NCBI RefSeq assembly: GCF_024699925.1
Contig: NZ_JAJOMX010000001.1
Coordinates: forward strand, 2,332,001-2,396,000
DNA length: 64,000 nucleotides
Direction: 5' to 3'
Source of the DNA: Mesorhizobium sp. J428
Lineage (GTDB): Bacteria; Pseudomonadota; Alphaproteobacteria; Rhizobiales; Rhizobiaceae
The notes under the pieces are model-generated. The model did no database searches, was not told where the DNA came from, and saw only the letters and a program-made list of their open reading frames with translations. Below are positions 25,656 through 34,541 of the stretch, piece after piece. Position 1 is the first letter of the stretch. Every line of letters starts with the position of its first letter. Made by a program: the position numbers and the translations under genes.

Positions 25656-26476
25656 ACGGCAGGAGAAGGAAGTTGACGCAATTTTCGAGATTCACGGGGC
25701 GCCGTTTCGGCTTCCTCCTGCTGCCCCTGCTGCTGATCATCGCGGCAGGCGCCTGGTATCTGTTCGATCCGGGGTTCAGGGCAGGCCGCCAACCGATGAC
25801 TGCGTCGGAGAACCTGCCGCAGGACGCGTTCGACCGGCGGGTGCGCGACTATCTTGTCGCCAACCCGGAGGTCATCGTCGAGGCCATGCAAAACCTTGAA
25901 CGGAAGCAACGGGAGGCGGAGCAGTCGGAGGCTCAGGCGGCCCTTGCCGCGCACCGTGACGAACTGCTTAACAGCCCCGAAAGCCCGGTCGGCGGCAATC
26001 CGCAAGGCGACGTGACCTTGGTCGAGTTCTTCGATTACAACTGCCCCTACTGTCGGCAGGTCGCGCCGGCGATGGCGGAAGCCGAGGAAGGCGATCCCCA
26101 ATTGCGGATCGTCTACAAGGAGTTTCCCATTCTGGGGCCGAACTCCGTGTTCGCGGCAAGGGCAGCGCTCGCGGCCCGCAGGCAGAACCTCTACCCGCAG
26201 TTCCACAAGGCGATGATGCAGGTGTCAGGTGCCGCCGACGAAACGCAGGTCATCGCTGTCGCCGAAAAGATCGGCCTCGATGTCGAACAACTCCGGACCG
26301 ACATGCAAGATGCCGCGATCGACACCGAGATCGAGCGCAATCTCGCGCTCGCCCGGGCGCTGAGGATCAACGGGACGCCGGGCTTCGTGATCGGAGACGA
26401 GATCCTGCGCGGCGCCACCGACTTGCAAACCATGCAGCGGCTGATCGACCAAGCCCGGAAGGATCAGAATCGATGA
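25634..26476 (+). CDS. DsbA-family thiol oxidoreductase
   Basis: 280 residues: N-terminal membrane helix (about 24-44), then a DsbA/DsbG-like domain with active site NCPYC (Cys137, Cys140), cis-Pro segment INGTPGFVIGDEI and a helical insert. ATG 25634 has AGGGG eight bases upstream. It overlaps the 3' end of the SCO-like gene by 22 bases. The coiled N-terminal region (NLERKQREAEQSEAQAAL) is usual for family members similar to BdbD/ScsC. A CcdA gene follows, supplying reductant. Confidence 0.9.
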   Translation: MADRLVLNGRRRKLTQFSRFTGRRFGFLLLPLLLIIAAGAWYLFDPGFRAGRQPMTASENLPQDAFDRRVRDYLVANPEVIVEAMQNLERKQREAEQSEAQAALAAHRDELLNSPESPVGGNPQGDVTLVEFFDYNCPYCRQVAPAMAEAEEGDPQLRIVYKEFPILGPNSVFAARAALAARRQNLYPQFHKAMMQVSGAADETQVIAVAEKIGLDVEQLRTDMQDAAIDTEIERNLALARALRINGTPGFVIGDEILRGATDLQTMQRLIDQARKDQNR

Positions 26477-26506
26477 AGCTGGAGTCGCCTCTGAAAGTTT
26501 GTCCAA

Positions 26507-27247
26507 ATGCCTGAACTCTCCAATGTCGGTATCCTCAGCGCCTTCCTAGCCGGTATTATCTCGTTCCTTTCGCCGTGCGTGCTGCCGCTGGTGCCGGGAT
26601 ATGTTGCCTATGTCGCCGGCCGATCGAGTATTGCTTCGCCGTCCGGCGAGATCGCCGTCACCCGAAGCGTGACGCTCGGCCTGAGCCTTTGCTTCGTGCT
26701 CGGTTTCACCACGGTCTTCGTGATCCTCGGAGCCAGCGCCTCGGTGCTTGGCCAGTTGCTGCTCAGTTACCGGTTCGAGTTAAACATCGTCGGGGGCGGG
26801 ATCGTCACGCTGTTCGGGCTGTTCATGCTCGGAACGATCCGCCCGGCTTGGATGATGCGCGAGGCACGCTTCCACCTCGATTTGCCGGGCGGGCGAACCG
26901 TCTCGGCATATGTCCTTGGCCTGGCCTTCGCCTTTGGCTGGACACCGTGCATTGGCCCCATCCTCGGAGCCATCCTGACGGTCGGCGCCGCGTCGGCGAC
27001 GCTCGCCGATGGTATTGGGCTGCTCACGATCTATTCGCTCGGCCTTGGCGTGCCGTTTCTGCTTGCAGCGCTGTTCACCGACACGCTGTCCGCCAGGTTG
27101 AAGGCGTTCGGACGCCTCGGGCGCAGTCTGCGAGTAATGGCCGGAGTCGTCATGATCGCGATGGGGGTCGCTATGATGACGGGATATCTCTCTGCCTTCG
27201 CCTTCTGGCTCCTGGAGACCTTTCCTATACTGTCTTCGATCGGTTGA
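26507..27247 (+). CDS. ccdA: CcdA, cytochrome c biogenesis / thiol-reductant transporter
   Basis: 246 residues, six membrane helices. Two conserved cysteines are seen in FLSPCVLPLVPGY and FGWTPCIGPILGAIL. CcdA passes electrons from cytoplasmic thioredoxin to periplasmic thioredoxin-fold proteins, so it would serve the DsbE, TlpA, SCO and DsbA partners encoded just upstream. Last gene of the copper/thiol operon. No strong terminator was recognised after it. Confidence 0.93.
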   Translation: MPELSNVGILSAFLAGIISFLSPCVLPLVPGYVAYVAGRSSIASPSGEIAVTRSVTLGLSLCFVLGFTTVFVILGASASVLGQLLLSYRFELNIVGGGIVTLFGLFMLGTIRPAWMMREARFHLDLPGGRTVSAYVLGLAFAFGWTPCIGPILGAILTVGAASATLADGIGLLTIYSLGLGVPFLLAALFTDTLSARLKAFGRLGRSLRVMAGVVMIAMGVAMMTGYLSAFAFWLLETFPILSSIG

Positions 27248-27335
27248 GTTTGACCTTGGGGAGTGTTGAAGAAATCGTGATTTGACCCTGCCATTGCTGG
27301 ATAGCGCAGGCTTGCCTACTGGCAAGGAGGTGACG

Positions 27336-27539
27336 ATGATCTCGAAAACGGAAATATTGGAGCGGGATATCCTACGTGTATTCAGATGTGCCTGCCGGCA
27401 AAACCGGCCAGACATCGCCGAATTCATGCTCGCAGCACTGGAGAGACTGGACAGCGAACGTGTGAATTCCGCTGCAAGAAAAACCCCGTTGATTGATGCC
27501 TACCAGGAGATTGCAGGCATCGGCACTTCACAGCAGTAG
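27336..27539 (+). CDS. Small hypothetical protein
   Basis: 67 residues from ATG 27336, chosen because a near-perfect Shine-Dalgarno AAGGAGGTGA lies four to five bases upstream. The protein is helical (KTEILERDILRVFRCACRQNRPDIAEFMLAALERLD) with two nearby cysteines. I do not recognise a family. It follows ccdA by 88 bases. The interval 27540-27705 towards the convergent MerR gene has no gene. Confidence 0.6.
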   Translation: MISKTEILERDILRVFRCACRQNRPDIAEFMLAALERLDSERVNSAARKTPLIDAYQEIAGIGTSQQ

Positions 27540-27705
27540 CCGAGCGGTGTCGGCTATTCCGATCGATTCGATGCCGAATTCACGCCGCTCGTGCAGAGGC
27601 CAGCGGACCGGTGCGGACCATCAGCCGTGGCGGTGATGCGGGTCGAGATAGTGCGGGTGGCTGCGGCGCAAGGTTGATAACGATACCAGTGCGAATGCGA
27701 ATCGG

Positions 27706-28128
27706 TCACTGGCTGTGTTCCGACCGGCATTGTCCGTGGTCGGCCAGCACCTCGATGATCCGGCAGTCGCAGACGCGACCGCGACCGCACTCGCTGATCA
27801 TGCGTGCCAGTTCGGCCTTCAACGTGGTCAGGCTGGCGATCCGGCGGTCGATTTCGATCAGATGGCTGTTGGCGATGCTGTCGACGTTGTGACACGAGGA
27901 CTGTGGCTGCTCGGACATGGCTAGCAATTCCCGGATATCGTTGATCTCGAAGCCCAACTCGCGGGAATGCCGGATGAAATTCAGCCGATCGACCTCGGCT
28001 TGCCCATAGAGGCGCCGGTTGCTGTCGGTGCGCGGTGCCGCAGGTAGCAACCCGATCTGCTCATAATACCGGATGGTCGGCACCTTAACCGCAGTGCGAC
28101 GGGAGAATTCACCAATCGAAAAAACCAT
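27706..28128 (-). CDS. MerR-family Cd/Pb/Zn-responsive regulator (CadR/PbrR type)
   Basis: 140 residues. An N-terminal MerR HTH (IGEFSRRTAVKVPTIRYYEQIGLLP) is followed by the dimer helix and metal-site cysteines Cys79 (SSCHNVD), Cys114, Cys120 and Cys122. The Cys79/Cys114 pair and the Cys-rich tail match CadR/PbrR-type sensors rather than MerR or CueR. It diverges from a Zn/Cd/Pb-type ATPase with a MerR-type promoter between them, so it likely activates that ATPase. Confidence 0.88.
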   Translation of the reverse strand: MVFSIGEFSRRTAVKVPTIRYYEQIGLLPAAPRTDSNRRLYGQAEVDRLNFIRHSRELGFEINDIRELLAMSEQPQSSCHNVDSIANSHLIEIDRRIASLTTLKAELARMISECGRGRVCDCRIIEVLADHGQCRSEHSQ

Positions 28129-28138
28129 GGAATGCCTC

Positions 28139-28169
28139 TTGCTCCTCTAGTCGCTAGAGGATTTAGCAT
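28139..28169 (+). promoter_or_regulatory. MerR-type promoter of the P-type ATPase
   Basis: A -35-like TTGCTC at 28139-28144 and a -10-like TAGCAT at 28164-28169 are separated by 19 bases, the long spacer typical of MerR-activated promoters. Between them is a perfect dyad CCTCTAG-TCG-CTAGAGG at 28144-28160. The regulator start is ten bases away on the other strand, so one operator can serve both directions. Confidence 0.85.
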
Positions 28170-28197
28170 CGCGCGGTATCGAATGGAAGGACCGAGG

Positions 28198-30389
28198 ATG
28201 GCAGAACCGATCAAGACAAAGTACCGCGTCGGAGGAATGGACTGCGCGGCTTGCGCGAGCAAGATCGAGACCGCGGTAAGCCGGATCCCTGGCGTTTCCG
28301 AAGTCGGTGCCAGCTACACCGCCGGCACGTTGAACGTGATCCATGACGCGGTTGAGTTCAGCGCTATCCAAAAAGCCGTCAAATCGCTGGGCTACAGCAT
28401 CTCGCCGGACGGCCCCGCACCACGGGCGGGCGATGAAACCCTTCACCAGAACGCTCATGACCATGGCCACGCCGACGGTCATCTCGATCCTGGCGACGGC
28501 CCATGGTGGAGAACACGCAAGGCGATACTTACACTGGCCTGCGGCCTTGCGCTGATCGTGGCCTATCTGGCGGGACGGCTTGCGCCCGATACCGGTCATT
28601 TCGCATTCATAGCTGCGCTGCTAGTCGGCCTGATACCGGTCGGGCGACGTGCGCTGGCCGGCGCCATGGCCGGCACGCCGTTCTCCATCGAAACCCTGAT
28701 GACCATTGCCGCCACCGGAGCCGTCATCATCGGCGCGACCGAGGAAGCGGCGATAGTGATCCTGTTGTTCCTTGTCGGTGAACTGCTCGAAGGCGTGGCC
28801 GCAGGCAGCGCCCGCGCCAGCATCAGGGGGCTGGCCGATCTGGTGCCCAAAACGGCGCTCCTCGTTGAAGGCGATCAGACCCGTGAGGTGCCGGCAGCAA
28901 GCCTCGCAGTGAACGCGATCGTCATGGTACGTCCCGGAGATCGGATACCTGCCGATGGCGACATCGTTGAAGGGCACAGCGCGATCGACGAATCCCCCGT
29001 CACCGGCGAAAGCGTGCCCAAGTCCAAGCAGGTGGGCGATCAGGTGTTCGCCGGCACGATCAATACCGATGCCGTCCTTAAGATACGGGTCACGGCGAGC
29101 GCGAGCGACAACACCATCGCGCGGGTCGTGCGGCTGGTCGAGGAAGCCCAGGAGAGCAAGGCCCCGACCGCCCGGTTCATCGATCGCTTCTCGATGTACT
29201 ACACACCCGGCGTGCTCGTCGTCGGTGCCCTGGTGGCGATCGTACTCCCCTCCTGTTCGGGCAGTCGTGGGGCGAATGGGTCTACAAGGGCCTTGCGATT
29301 CTGCTGATCGGGTGTCCGTGCGCCCTTGTCATCTCGACGCCGGCCGCGATCGCCGCCGCGCTGTCAGCCGGTGCGCGTCAGGGCCTGCTCCTCAAAGGCG
29401 GCGCGGTGCTCGAACGCCTGCGCTCGATTTCGATGGTTGCGCTCGACAAGACCGGAACGCTGACCGAAGGCAAGCCACAGGTGACAGATATCGTCGGGGT
29501 CGGCAGTTCGGAGAGCAAAGTGTTGTCGCTTGCAGCCGCGCTCGAGACAGGATCGAACCATCCGCTGGCAATCGCGATTCTTGCCAGGGCACAAGCTGAC
29601 AAGACGCCGATTCCGCCCGCGGCATCGGCAATGGCCATCGCCGGCAAGGGGGTCTCGGGTAGGGTTGGCGGCGAGGACGTATTCCTCGCATCGCCTGCGG
29701 CTGCGGCCGAACGCGTCAAGATCGAGCCCGAACTTCAGGCAGTGATCGACAAGTTCAATGATGACGGCAAAACTGTTTCCGTCCTCGTTATCGGTTCAGA
29801 AGTCGCCGGCTTACTAGCGATGCGCGATGAACCTCGTGCCGACGCCGAGGCCGGCCTTCATGCGCTCAAGGTCGCCGGCGTCGGTGTCGTCATGCTGACC
29901 GGGGACAATGCGCGGACCGCTCGGGCAATCGGCTCGAAGCTCGGCATCGAGGTTCGGGCCGGCCTGTTGCCCGAGGACAAGCAGCGCATCGTTCGCGAGT
30001 TGCAGTCCGAAGGGAACGTCGTGGCCAAGGTCGGCGACGGCATCAACGACGCTCCAGCGCTGGCGGCGGCAGATATCGGCATCGCCATGGGCGGCGGCAC
30101 AGACGTTGCGCTCGAAACTGCTGACGCCGCGGTGCTGCATGCCCGCGTGCTCGACATCGCGGGAATGATCGACCTGTCCAAGGCGACCATGGCCAACATC
30201 TGGCAGAACATCGCCGTCTCACTTGGTCTCAAGGCCGTCTTTTTCGTGACCACCATCGTGGGTGTAACCGGGCTCTGGCCGGCTATCCTGGCCGATACCG
30301 GTGCAACGGTGCTCGTCACCCTCAATGCGATGCGCTTGTTGGGTTGGGGCGTTCGCCGCCTCCCAGTCGCCGCCGCTGCGGCAGCCTAG
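28198..30389 (+). pseudogene. ZntA/CadA-type P1B-ATPase, frameshifted
   Basis: Heavy-metal exporter for Zn, Cd or Pb. Starts at ATG 28198 (GGAAGG upstream) with an HMA domain GMDCAAC at 13-19 and a His-rich linker. Membrane domain, actuator TGES and then a break: at the C run 29247-29250 one base seems missing, so the first frame ends at 29307. The next frame supplies LLFGQSWGEWVYK, the transport motif GCPCALVISTP, phosphorylation site DKTGTLTEG and hinge GDGINDAPALAAADIG, to 30389. With one C restored the protein is complete (about 730 residues). Sequencing error or real inactivation cannot be told apart here. Confidence 0.88.
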
Positions 30390-30434
30390 GCCATGCTGTG
30401 ACCGTCGATCGAGCGGGCGCGGTCCGCCAAGGCT

Positions 30435-31643
30435 TCAGACTTTGACCAGCATGGCCGTGCCATACATGAAGGTGACACCGAAGAAGAGCCCAGACATAAC
30501 CGGCCACGACAGGAGAGCTGCTGTCCCACGCCCGTCGGATCTCGCCAGATAGGCGCCGACTTCGATTACCACCTGTAGTATGGCGCCGGCACCGATCGCC
30601 AGCGCCAGCGCCGACCATTGCGGCGCATTGGCGAGGCTGCCAATCCACAGGCCCAGGACGGCGGGGCCGCCGGCAAGCAGGGTCAGCGCCGGGAAAGTCC
30701 ACAGCGACGGACGCTTCTTCAGCATCGGCGCGGCGATGCCTATACCCTCGGTAATGTTGTGAATGGTGAAGCCCAGCACGAGGAAGGTGCCAAGCCCGGC
30801 CGCCCCGGCGGCGAAGGCCGCGCCGATGGCAAGACCCTCGCCGAGATTGTGCAGGCCGATGCCCAATGCGATGAGTGTCGCAAGCGTCAACCCGGTTGGC
30901 GTTCCCCCACGCCGGCCGGTCGCCATGAGAATGAGGAAGGCGGCGGACGCTGCAAGAACGACCATGGCCTGCCCCTGGAAAATGGCGGCGGCTTCGCCAG
31001 CGAGTTCGAAGGCCTCGCCCGCGGCGTCGATCATCAGGAACACCAGCAGGCCCACCGTCATCGCGAGAAGGAAGTTCATGCCGCCGCGGCCGATACCGCG
31101 CAGCGCTGGATAGAACATCAGTCCGATGGCGACCGGCACGATGCCGACGAGAGCCCCCAGAAGCATCTGGCTCCAAAGCGTTGCGGCATTGGCAACCGGG
31201 GTCGGTACGGCAACGGCGATCTCGTGTTCGAACGTGGCGCCGGTGTTGGTGATGATCTTCACCGCATGCGCCTCGCCAAGAACCCAGGGGTAGGACAAGC
31301 GAATCCATGCAGTGTCGCCACGACCGAGGGCGCGGGCCGGTTCCTGCACAAACTGCCAATAGGCGTCGTCGACCTGCACTTGAGCGATCGTCATCGGCTC
31401 CGATCCACCGGCGCGGACGAGAAGGTCGATGCCGCCGTCGGACAGGACGGTGCGCTCGAAGGTCAGGTTTTCCACGGGCGGCGCACCATTGTCGAAACGG
31501 CTCAACGGATTGGCCGTGACAAGCCAGGCGATTGCAAACGCCAGCACGGCAAGTGGCAGAAGAAGCCAGATGAGGACCGCGCGTGACCGCCGCGGCTCGA
31601 CCGGAACCGATCCGGTTTCGGCAACAGGGCGAGTCTCGTTCAT
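30435..31643 (-). CDS. ZIP-family metal transporter with an N-terminal extracytoplasmic domain
   Basis: 402 residues from ATG 31643. After an N-terminal membrane helix (about 24-45) comes a soluble ~115-residue domain, then eight helices with the two ZIP metal motifs HNLGEGLAIGAAF and HNITEGIGIAAPM. ZIP proteins import Zn, Fe or other divalent metals. The additional soluble domain is not usual for ZupT. It overlaps the oxidase gene by four bases, so oxidase and transporter are made together. Confidence 0.85.
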   Translation of the reverse strand: MNETRPVAETGSVPVEPRRSRAVLIWLLLPLAVLAFAIAWLVTANPLSRFDNGAPPVENLTFERTVLSDGGIDLLVRAGGSEPMTIAQVQVDDAYWQFVQEPARALGRGDTAWIRLSYPWVLGEAHAVKIITNTGATFEHEIAVAVPTPVANAATLWSQMLLGALVGIVPVAIGLMFYPALRGIGRGGMNFLLAMTVGLLVFLMIDAAGEAFELAGEAAAIFQGQAMVVLAASAAFLILMATGRRGGTPTGLTLATLIALGIGLHNLGEGLAIGAAFAAGAAGLGTFLVLGFTIHNITEGIGIAAPMLKKRPSLWTFPALTLLAGGPAVLGLWIGSLANAPQWSALALAIGAGAILQVVIEVGAYLARSDGRGTAALLSWPVMSGLFFGVTFMYGTAMLVKV

Positions 31644-32782
31644 GCCACGGCCTCCTTGACATCGAAAAAGCTCATCCAGCCGAGTTCGGCGAATTCCGAT
31701 TGGTGCGCGTGGAACATGTAGAGGCCCGGTTCGTGGTCCTTGAAGGAGAACTCGAGAATGCCACGCTGCGCCTGGCACTGGGTGATCGTGTCGACGGTAC
31801 GCAGCGTTGGCGTCAGCGTCGTGCCATGATCGTAGTAGTCGTAGAAATTGCCATGCAGGTGGAACGAGTTGATCGGATCGAACTCGACCGCGTTGACGAG
31901 ATAGACGCGCACCGGCTTCTCGCGCAGGATGGCGATCGGACGCTTCATATAAGTATGCGCGACCGTGTTGACCGCATAGACCTCGTTCTCGTCGTCGAAA
32001 TTGGTGTCGAACGCGTTCATCACCATGGCAAACTCCTGCCACTCGGCATTTTCCGGCGTACCGAGGAGGCGTGAACGGGCGATTTGCATCTGATCTGGAT
32101 GCCGCTCGGGATCGGGATCGACCACGAAAAGCCCGTAGAGGCCCTTGTGGATATGCCGCTTCAAGGGTAGCGCATGGCAATGGTAGAAATGGCAACCGAA
32201 CGGCTTGGCGTCGAACTCGTAGACAAACTCATCGCCCGGATCGATCACGCCAGAGCCGGGTACGCCGTCCATCCGTGCCGAATGAATGCCATGGAAGTGG
32301 ATCGAGTGCGGGTGAGAGCCGAAATTGCGGAAGACGATCCTCAACCGCTCTCCTTCGGTTGCCCTCAGCGCCGGGCCGGGTACACGGCCGCTATACGTCC
32401 AGGCCGGGAACATCACTCCGGGCGCAATCTCGATTTCCTTGTCGACGGCGTCAATCTGGAAGGTGCGCAGAACGCGTCCGTCGGGCAGGCGGGAAACCGT
32501 TCCGGTCTCCCACTCGGTCAGCATCTCGGTCGTGTCGAACCCGTTCCTCGCTTCATCGACATCACCGACCGTCATCATAGCGCCGTGGCTGGAGCCATGA
32601 CCGGACTGATGACCTGAATCAGCCGCCCCTTGATACGGCTTGCCGCCGACATAGCCCGGTTGCTTGACCTCCTGCGCGCTGCCCACCGCGGCGACCGCGG
32701 ACCCGCCCGCGGCCGCAAGGCCCGCGCCCAAAACCATGCGCCGGCTCAACCGTGTTCGCAGCCAATCAGAAATCTCGAACAT
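31640..32782 (-). CDS. Two-domain multicopper oxidase, Tat-exported
   Basis: 380 residues with a Tat signal (RLSRRMVLGAGLAA, Arg14-15), then two cupredoxin domains holding HFHG 162-165, CHFYHCH 197-203, HLHG 308-311 and FHAHQ 357-361. This is the two-domain laccase or nitrite-reductase-like layout. A Gly/His-rich linker follows the signal (SGHQSGHGSSHG). ATG 32782 has AGGA seven bases upstream and is chosen over a TTG. Translationally coupled to a ZIP transporter, it may oxidise the metal that the ZIP imports, or handle copper toxicity. Confidence 0.88.
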   Translation of the reverse strand: MFEISDWLRTRLSRRMVLGAGLAAAGGSAVAAVGSAQEVKQPGYVGGKPYQGAADSGHQSGHGSSHGAMMTVGDVDEARNGFDTTEMLTEWETGTVSRLPDGRVLRTFQIDAVDKEIEIAPGVMFPAWTYSGRVPGPALRATEGERLRIVFRNFGSHPHSIHFHGIHSARMDGVPGSGVIDPGDEFVYEFDAKPFGCHFYHCHALPLKRHIHKGLYGLFVVDPDPERHPDQMQIARSRLLGTPENAEWQEFAMVMNAFDTNFDDENEVYAVNTVAHTYMKRPIAILREKPVRVYLVNAVEFDPINSFHLHGNFYDYYDHGTTLTPTLRTVDTITQCQAQRGILEFSFKDHEPGLYMFHAHQSEFAELGWMSFFDVKEAVA

Positions 32783-32792
32783 TAAACGTTCC

Positions 32793-32813
32793 TGCAACTG
32801 AGAATTATTTGCA
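32793..32813. promoter_or_regulatory. Candidate Fur-family operator upstream of the oxidase-ZIP operon
   Basis: A 21-base site begins TGCAA and ends TTGCA, as an inverted repeat around an AT-rich centre containing GAGAATTATT. It lies just upstream of the oxidase start. Fur-family boxes of alphaproteobacteria have this general form, so iron, manganese or zinc control is possible. I compared it by memory only. Confidence 0.4.
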
Positions 32814-32965
32814 ACTTAGCAGGAGCTATAATTTGGAGCAAGAGCTGCATTCTTTGGCCCGGCGCGCCGGTGCGAGCGAAATGGGTGGGCGCATCCATCT
32901 CTGGTGACCTATGCCGTCGCCGCGCCCCGTACGCGTTCACGGCAATGAGTTGGACATCCGAGACG

Positions 32966-33292
32966 TCAGCCCGGTCGCGGTCCCCACAGGATGATTGCGG
33001 CGCCAACCAGACAAACCGCAGCACCGGTCACGTCCCAGCGGTCGGGTCGCTGGGATTCCGCCGTCCAAAGCCAGAACAGCGACACCGTGATGTAGATACC
33101 GCCATAGGCGGCATAGGTGCGGCCTGCGAAATCGCTGTCGATGCGTGTCAGGAGCCAGGCAAAGAGAGCAAGACTGGCCATGCCTGGCGCGAGCCACAGC
33201 GGCGAGCGGTCGAGACGCAGCCAGGCCCAGAAGGCAAAGCAGCCGCCGATTTCCGCCAGCGCCGCGCCGACATAGATTGCGAGTGTTGCCAT
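32966..33292 (-). CDS. YnfA/UPF0060 family small membrane protein
   Basis: 108 residues, four helices. Recognised from [34 protein letters not shown] and the conserved [20 protein letters not shown] and [17 protein letters not shown] segments. The ATG at 33292 overlaps the merR stop by one base, so it is coupled to merR; the longer ORF upstream belongs to another frame. YnfA resembles small multidrug-resistance proteins; its function is uncertain. The gap 32814-32965 shows no gene. Confidence 0.85.
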   Translation of the reverse strand: MATLAIYVGAALAEIGGCFAFWAWLRLDRSPLWLAPGMASLALFAWLLTRIDSDFAGRTYAAYGGIYITVSLFWLWTAESQRPDRWDVTGAAVCLVGAAIILWGPRPG

Positions 33293-33720
33293 CACGATGC
33301 CAGCGCCTCCAGCACCGGGCATTCCGGTACGTCCTCGCCGGAACACTGCTCGGCCGTTTCCGCCAACACCTTCTCGATCCGCTTGAGGTCGGCGATTTTA
33401 GCTCGGACATCGATAAGGTGTCGCTCCGTCCGCTCCTTCACTTCGGCGCAGGTCTGGGTGCCGCGATCGACGAGTTCGAGTAGGCCTCGGATCTCATCGA
33501 TGGAAAAGCCGAGCTCGCGGGCGCGCAGGATGAAACGCAGCCGCGAAACGTGGCTGTCGTCGTATACGCGGTAACCCGAAGCCGTACGCGGCGGATCGGG
33601 TATCATCTTAATCTTCTCGTAATATCGGATGGTTTCGAGGTTGCAGCCTGTGCGCCTTGCGAGTTCGGCGCGCTGCAACGTGTTACCGGACACTCGCTTC
33701 GCGGAAACGTGATCGGTCAT
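33292..33720 (-). CDS. merR: MerR, Hg(II)-responsive regulator
   Basis: 142 residues. HTH region [24 protein letters not shown], then metal cysteines Cys86 (TQTCAEVK), Cys121 (EQCSGED) and Cys129 (PECPVLEAL). The spacing follows the Hg site of MerR (35 and 8-9 residues). Divergent from merTPFA across a classic mer operator. It represses and, with Hg, activates that operon. Confidence 0.93.
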   Translation of the reverse strand: MTDHVSAKRVSGNTLQRAELARRTGCNLETIRYYEKIKMIPDPPRTASGYRVYDDSHVSRLRFILRARELGFSIDEIRGLLELVDRGTQTCAEVKERTERHLIDVRAKIADLKRIEKVLAETAEQCSGEDVPECPVLEALAS

Positions 33721-33733
33721 CTCAAAATTCCTC

Positions 33734-33764
33734 TTGAGTCTGTAGTTGCTACAGACTGTAGCTT
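33734..33764 (+). promoter_or_regulatory. mer operator-promoter
   Basis: TTGAGT (-35-like, 33734-33739) and TAGCTT (-10-like, 33759-33764) have a 19-base spacer. The spacer holds an 8-base dyad GTCTGTAG-TTG-CTACAGAC at 33738-33756. This is the MerR-type layout in which Hg-MerR untwists the promoter. merR lies on the other strand. Confidence 0.88.
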
Positions 33765-33794
33765 GCTTTCAATTGAAATTCGAGGGCGAACCGC

Positions 33795-34193
33795 ATGAGC
33801 GAGACAAAAATCGAAACCGTGGCGTTAGACGCGCCGACGCAAGTGGTGGATCGGAAGAAGGGATGGTTTGCCGCCGGTGGTGTCGTCGGCGCGATTCTGG
33901 CTTCAACCTGCTGCATTGCGCCGCTTGTACTGTTGATGCTCGGCGTATCGGGCGCCTGGATTGGCAATCTCACGGCGCTCGAACCCTACAAGCCGATCTT
34001 CGCCGGTGTGGCGCTCGTCTTCATCGGGCTCGGATTCCGGCAGGTCTACTTCAAGCCCAAGGTCGCCTGCGAGGACGGGTCCTACTGCGCCCGTCCCGAA
34101 TCCGCCCTCATCACCAAATCCGCCCTGTGGCTGTCCACGGTTCTGGTCGTCCTGGCTCTGACGATCAATTGGTGGGCACCGCTTTTCTATTAG
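33795..34193 (+). CDS. merT: MerT, mercuric ion transporter
   Basis: 132 residues, three helices. The Cys pair at 39-40 in the first helix (STCCIAPLVLLMLG) and Cys92/Cys98 in the second cytoplasmic loop match the mercury-passing cysteines of MerT. It takes Hg(II) from MerP across the inner membrane to reduction in the cytoplasm. First gene of the mer operon, 30 bases from the operator. Confidence 0.92.
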   Translation: MSETKIETVALDAPTQVVDRKKGWFAAGGVVGAILASTCCIAPLVLLMLGVSGAWIGNLTALEPYKPIFAGVALVFIGLGFRQVYFKPKVACEDGSYCARPESALITKSALWLSTVLVVLALTINWWAPLFY

Positions 34194-34203
34194 GAGAACT
34201 GAC

Positions 34204-34536
34204 ATGAAACGACTTCTCTTCGTCACAGTGGGATTGCTGGCTATCGGCGTCTTAGGCCTTCCCCTAATCGGTTCGGTTTCCTCGCCGGTGCTCGTTTCGG
34301 CCGCGCAGGCGGCGGAGACCGAACAGACGGCCACCTTCGACGTCCCGGGCATGACCTGTGCGCTCTGCCCCGTCACGGTGAGAAAGGCGATGGAAGCTGT
34401 CGAAGGTGTTCGGGAGGTCGAGGTCAATTTTGATGCCAGGACGGCGACCGTCGTGTTCGACCCGTCTGTCACGACCATCGAAGCCATTGCCGCCGCTTCG
34501 GCCAATGCCGGATACCCGGCGGCGGTGAGAGGCTGA
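34204..34536 (+). CDS. merP: MerP, periplasmic mercury-binding protein
   Basis: 110 residues: a signal region ending near AQA-AE, then a ferredoxin-like HMA fold with the motif GMTCALC (Cys52, Cys55). The N-terminus is longer than in Tn501 MerP. Binds Hg(II) in the periplasm and passes it to MerT or MerF. Confidence 0.93.
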   Translation: MKRLLFVTVGLLAIGVLGLPLIGSVSSPVLVSAAQAAETEQTATFDVPGMTCALCPVTVRKAMEAVEGVREVEVNFDARTATVVFDPSVTTIEAIAAASANAGYPAAVRG

Positions 34537-34541
34537 GTCCG

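Noticed and set aside
30390..30434. Intrinsic terminator between the convergent ATPase and ZIP genes
   Set aside because: The 45-base gap has no convincing stem followed by a T run on either strand.
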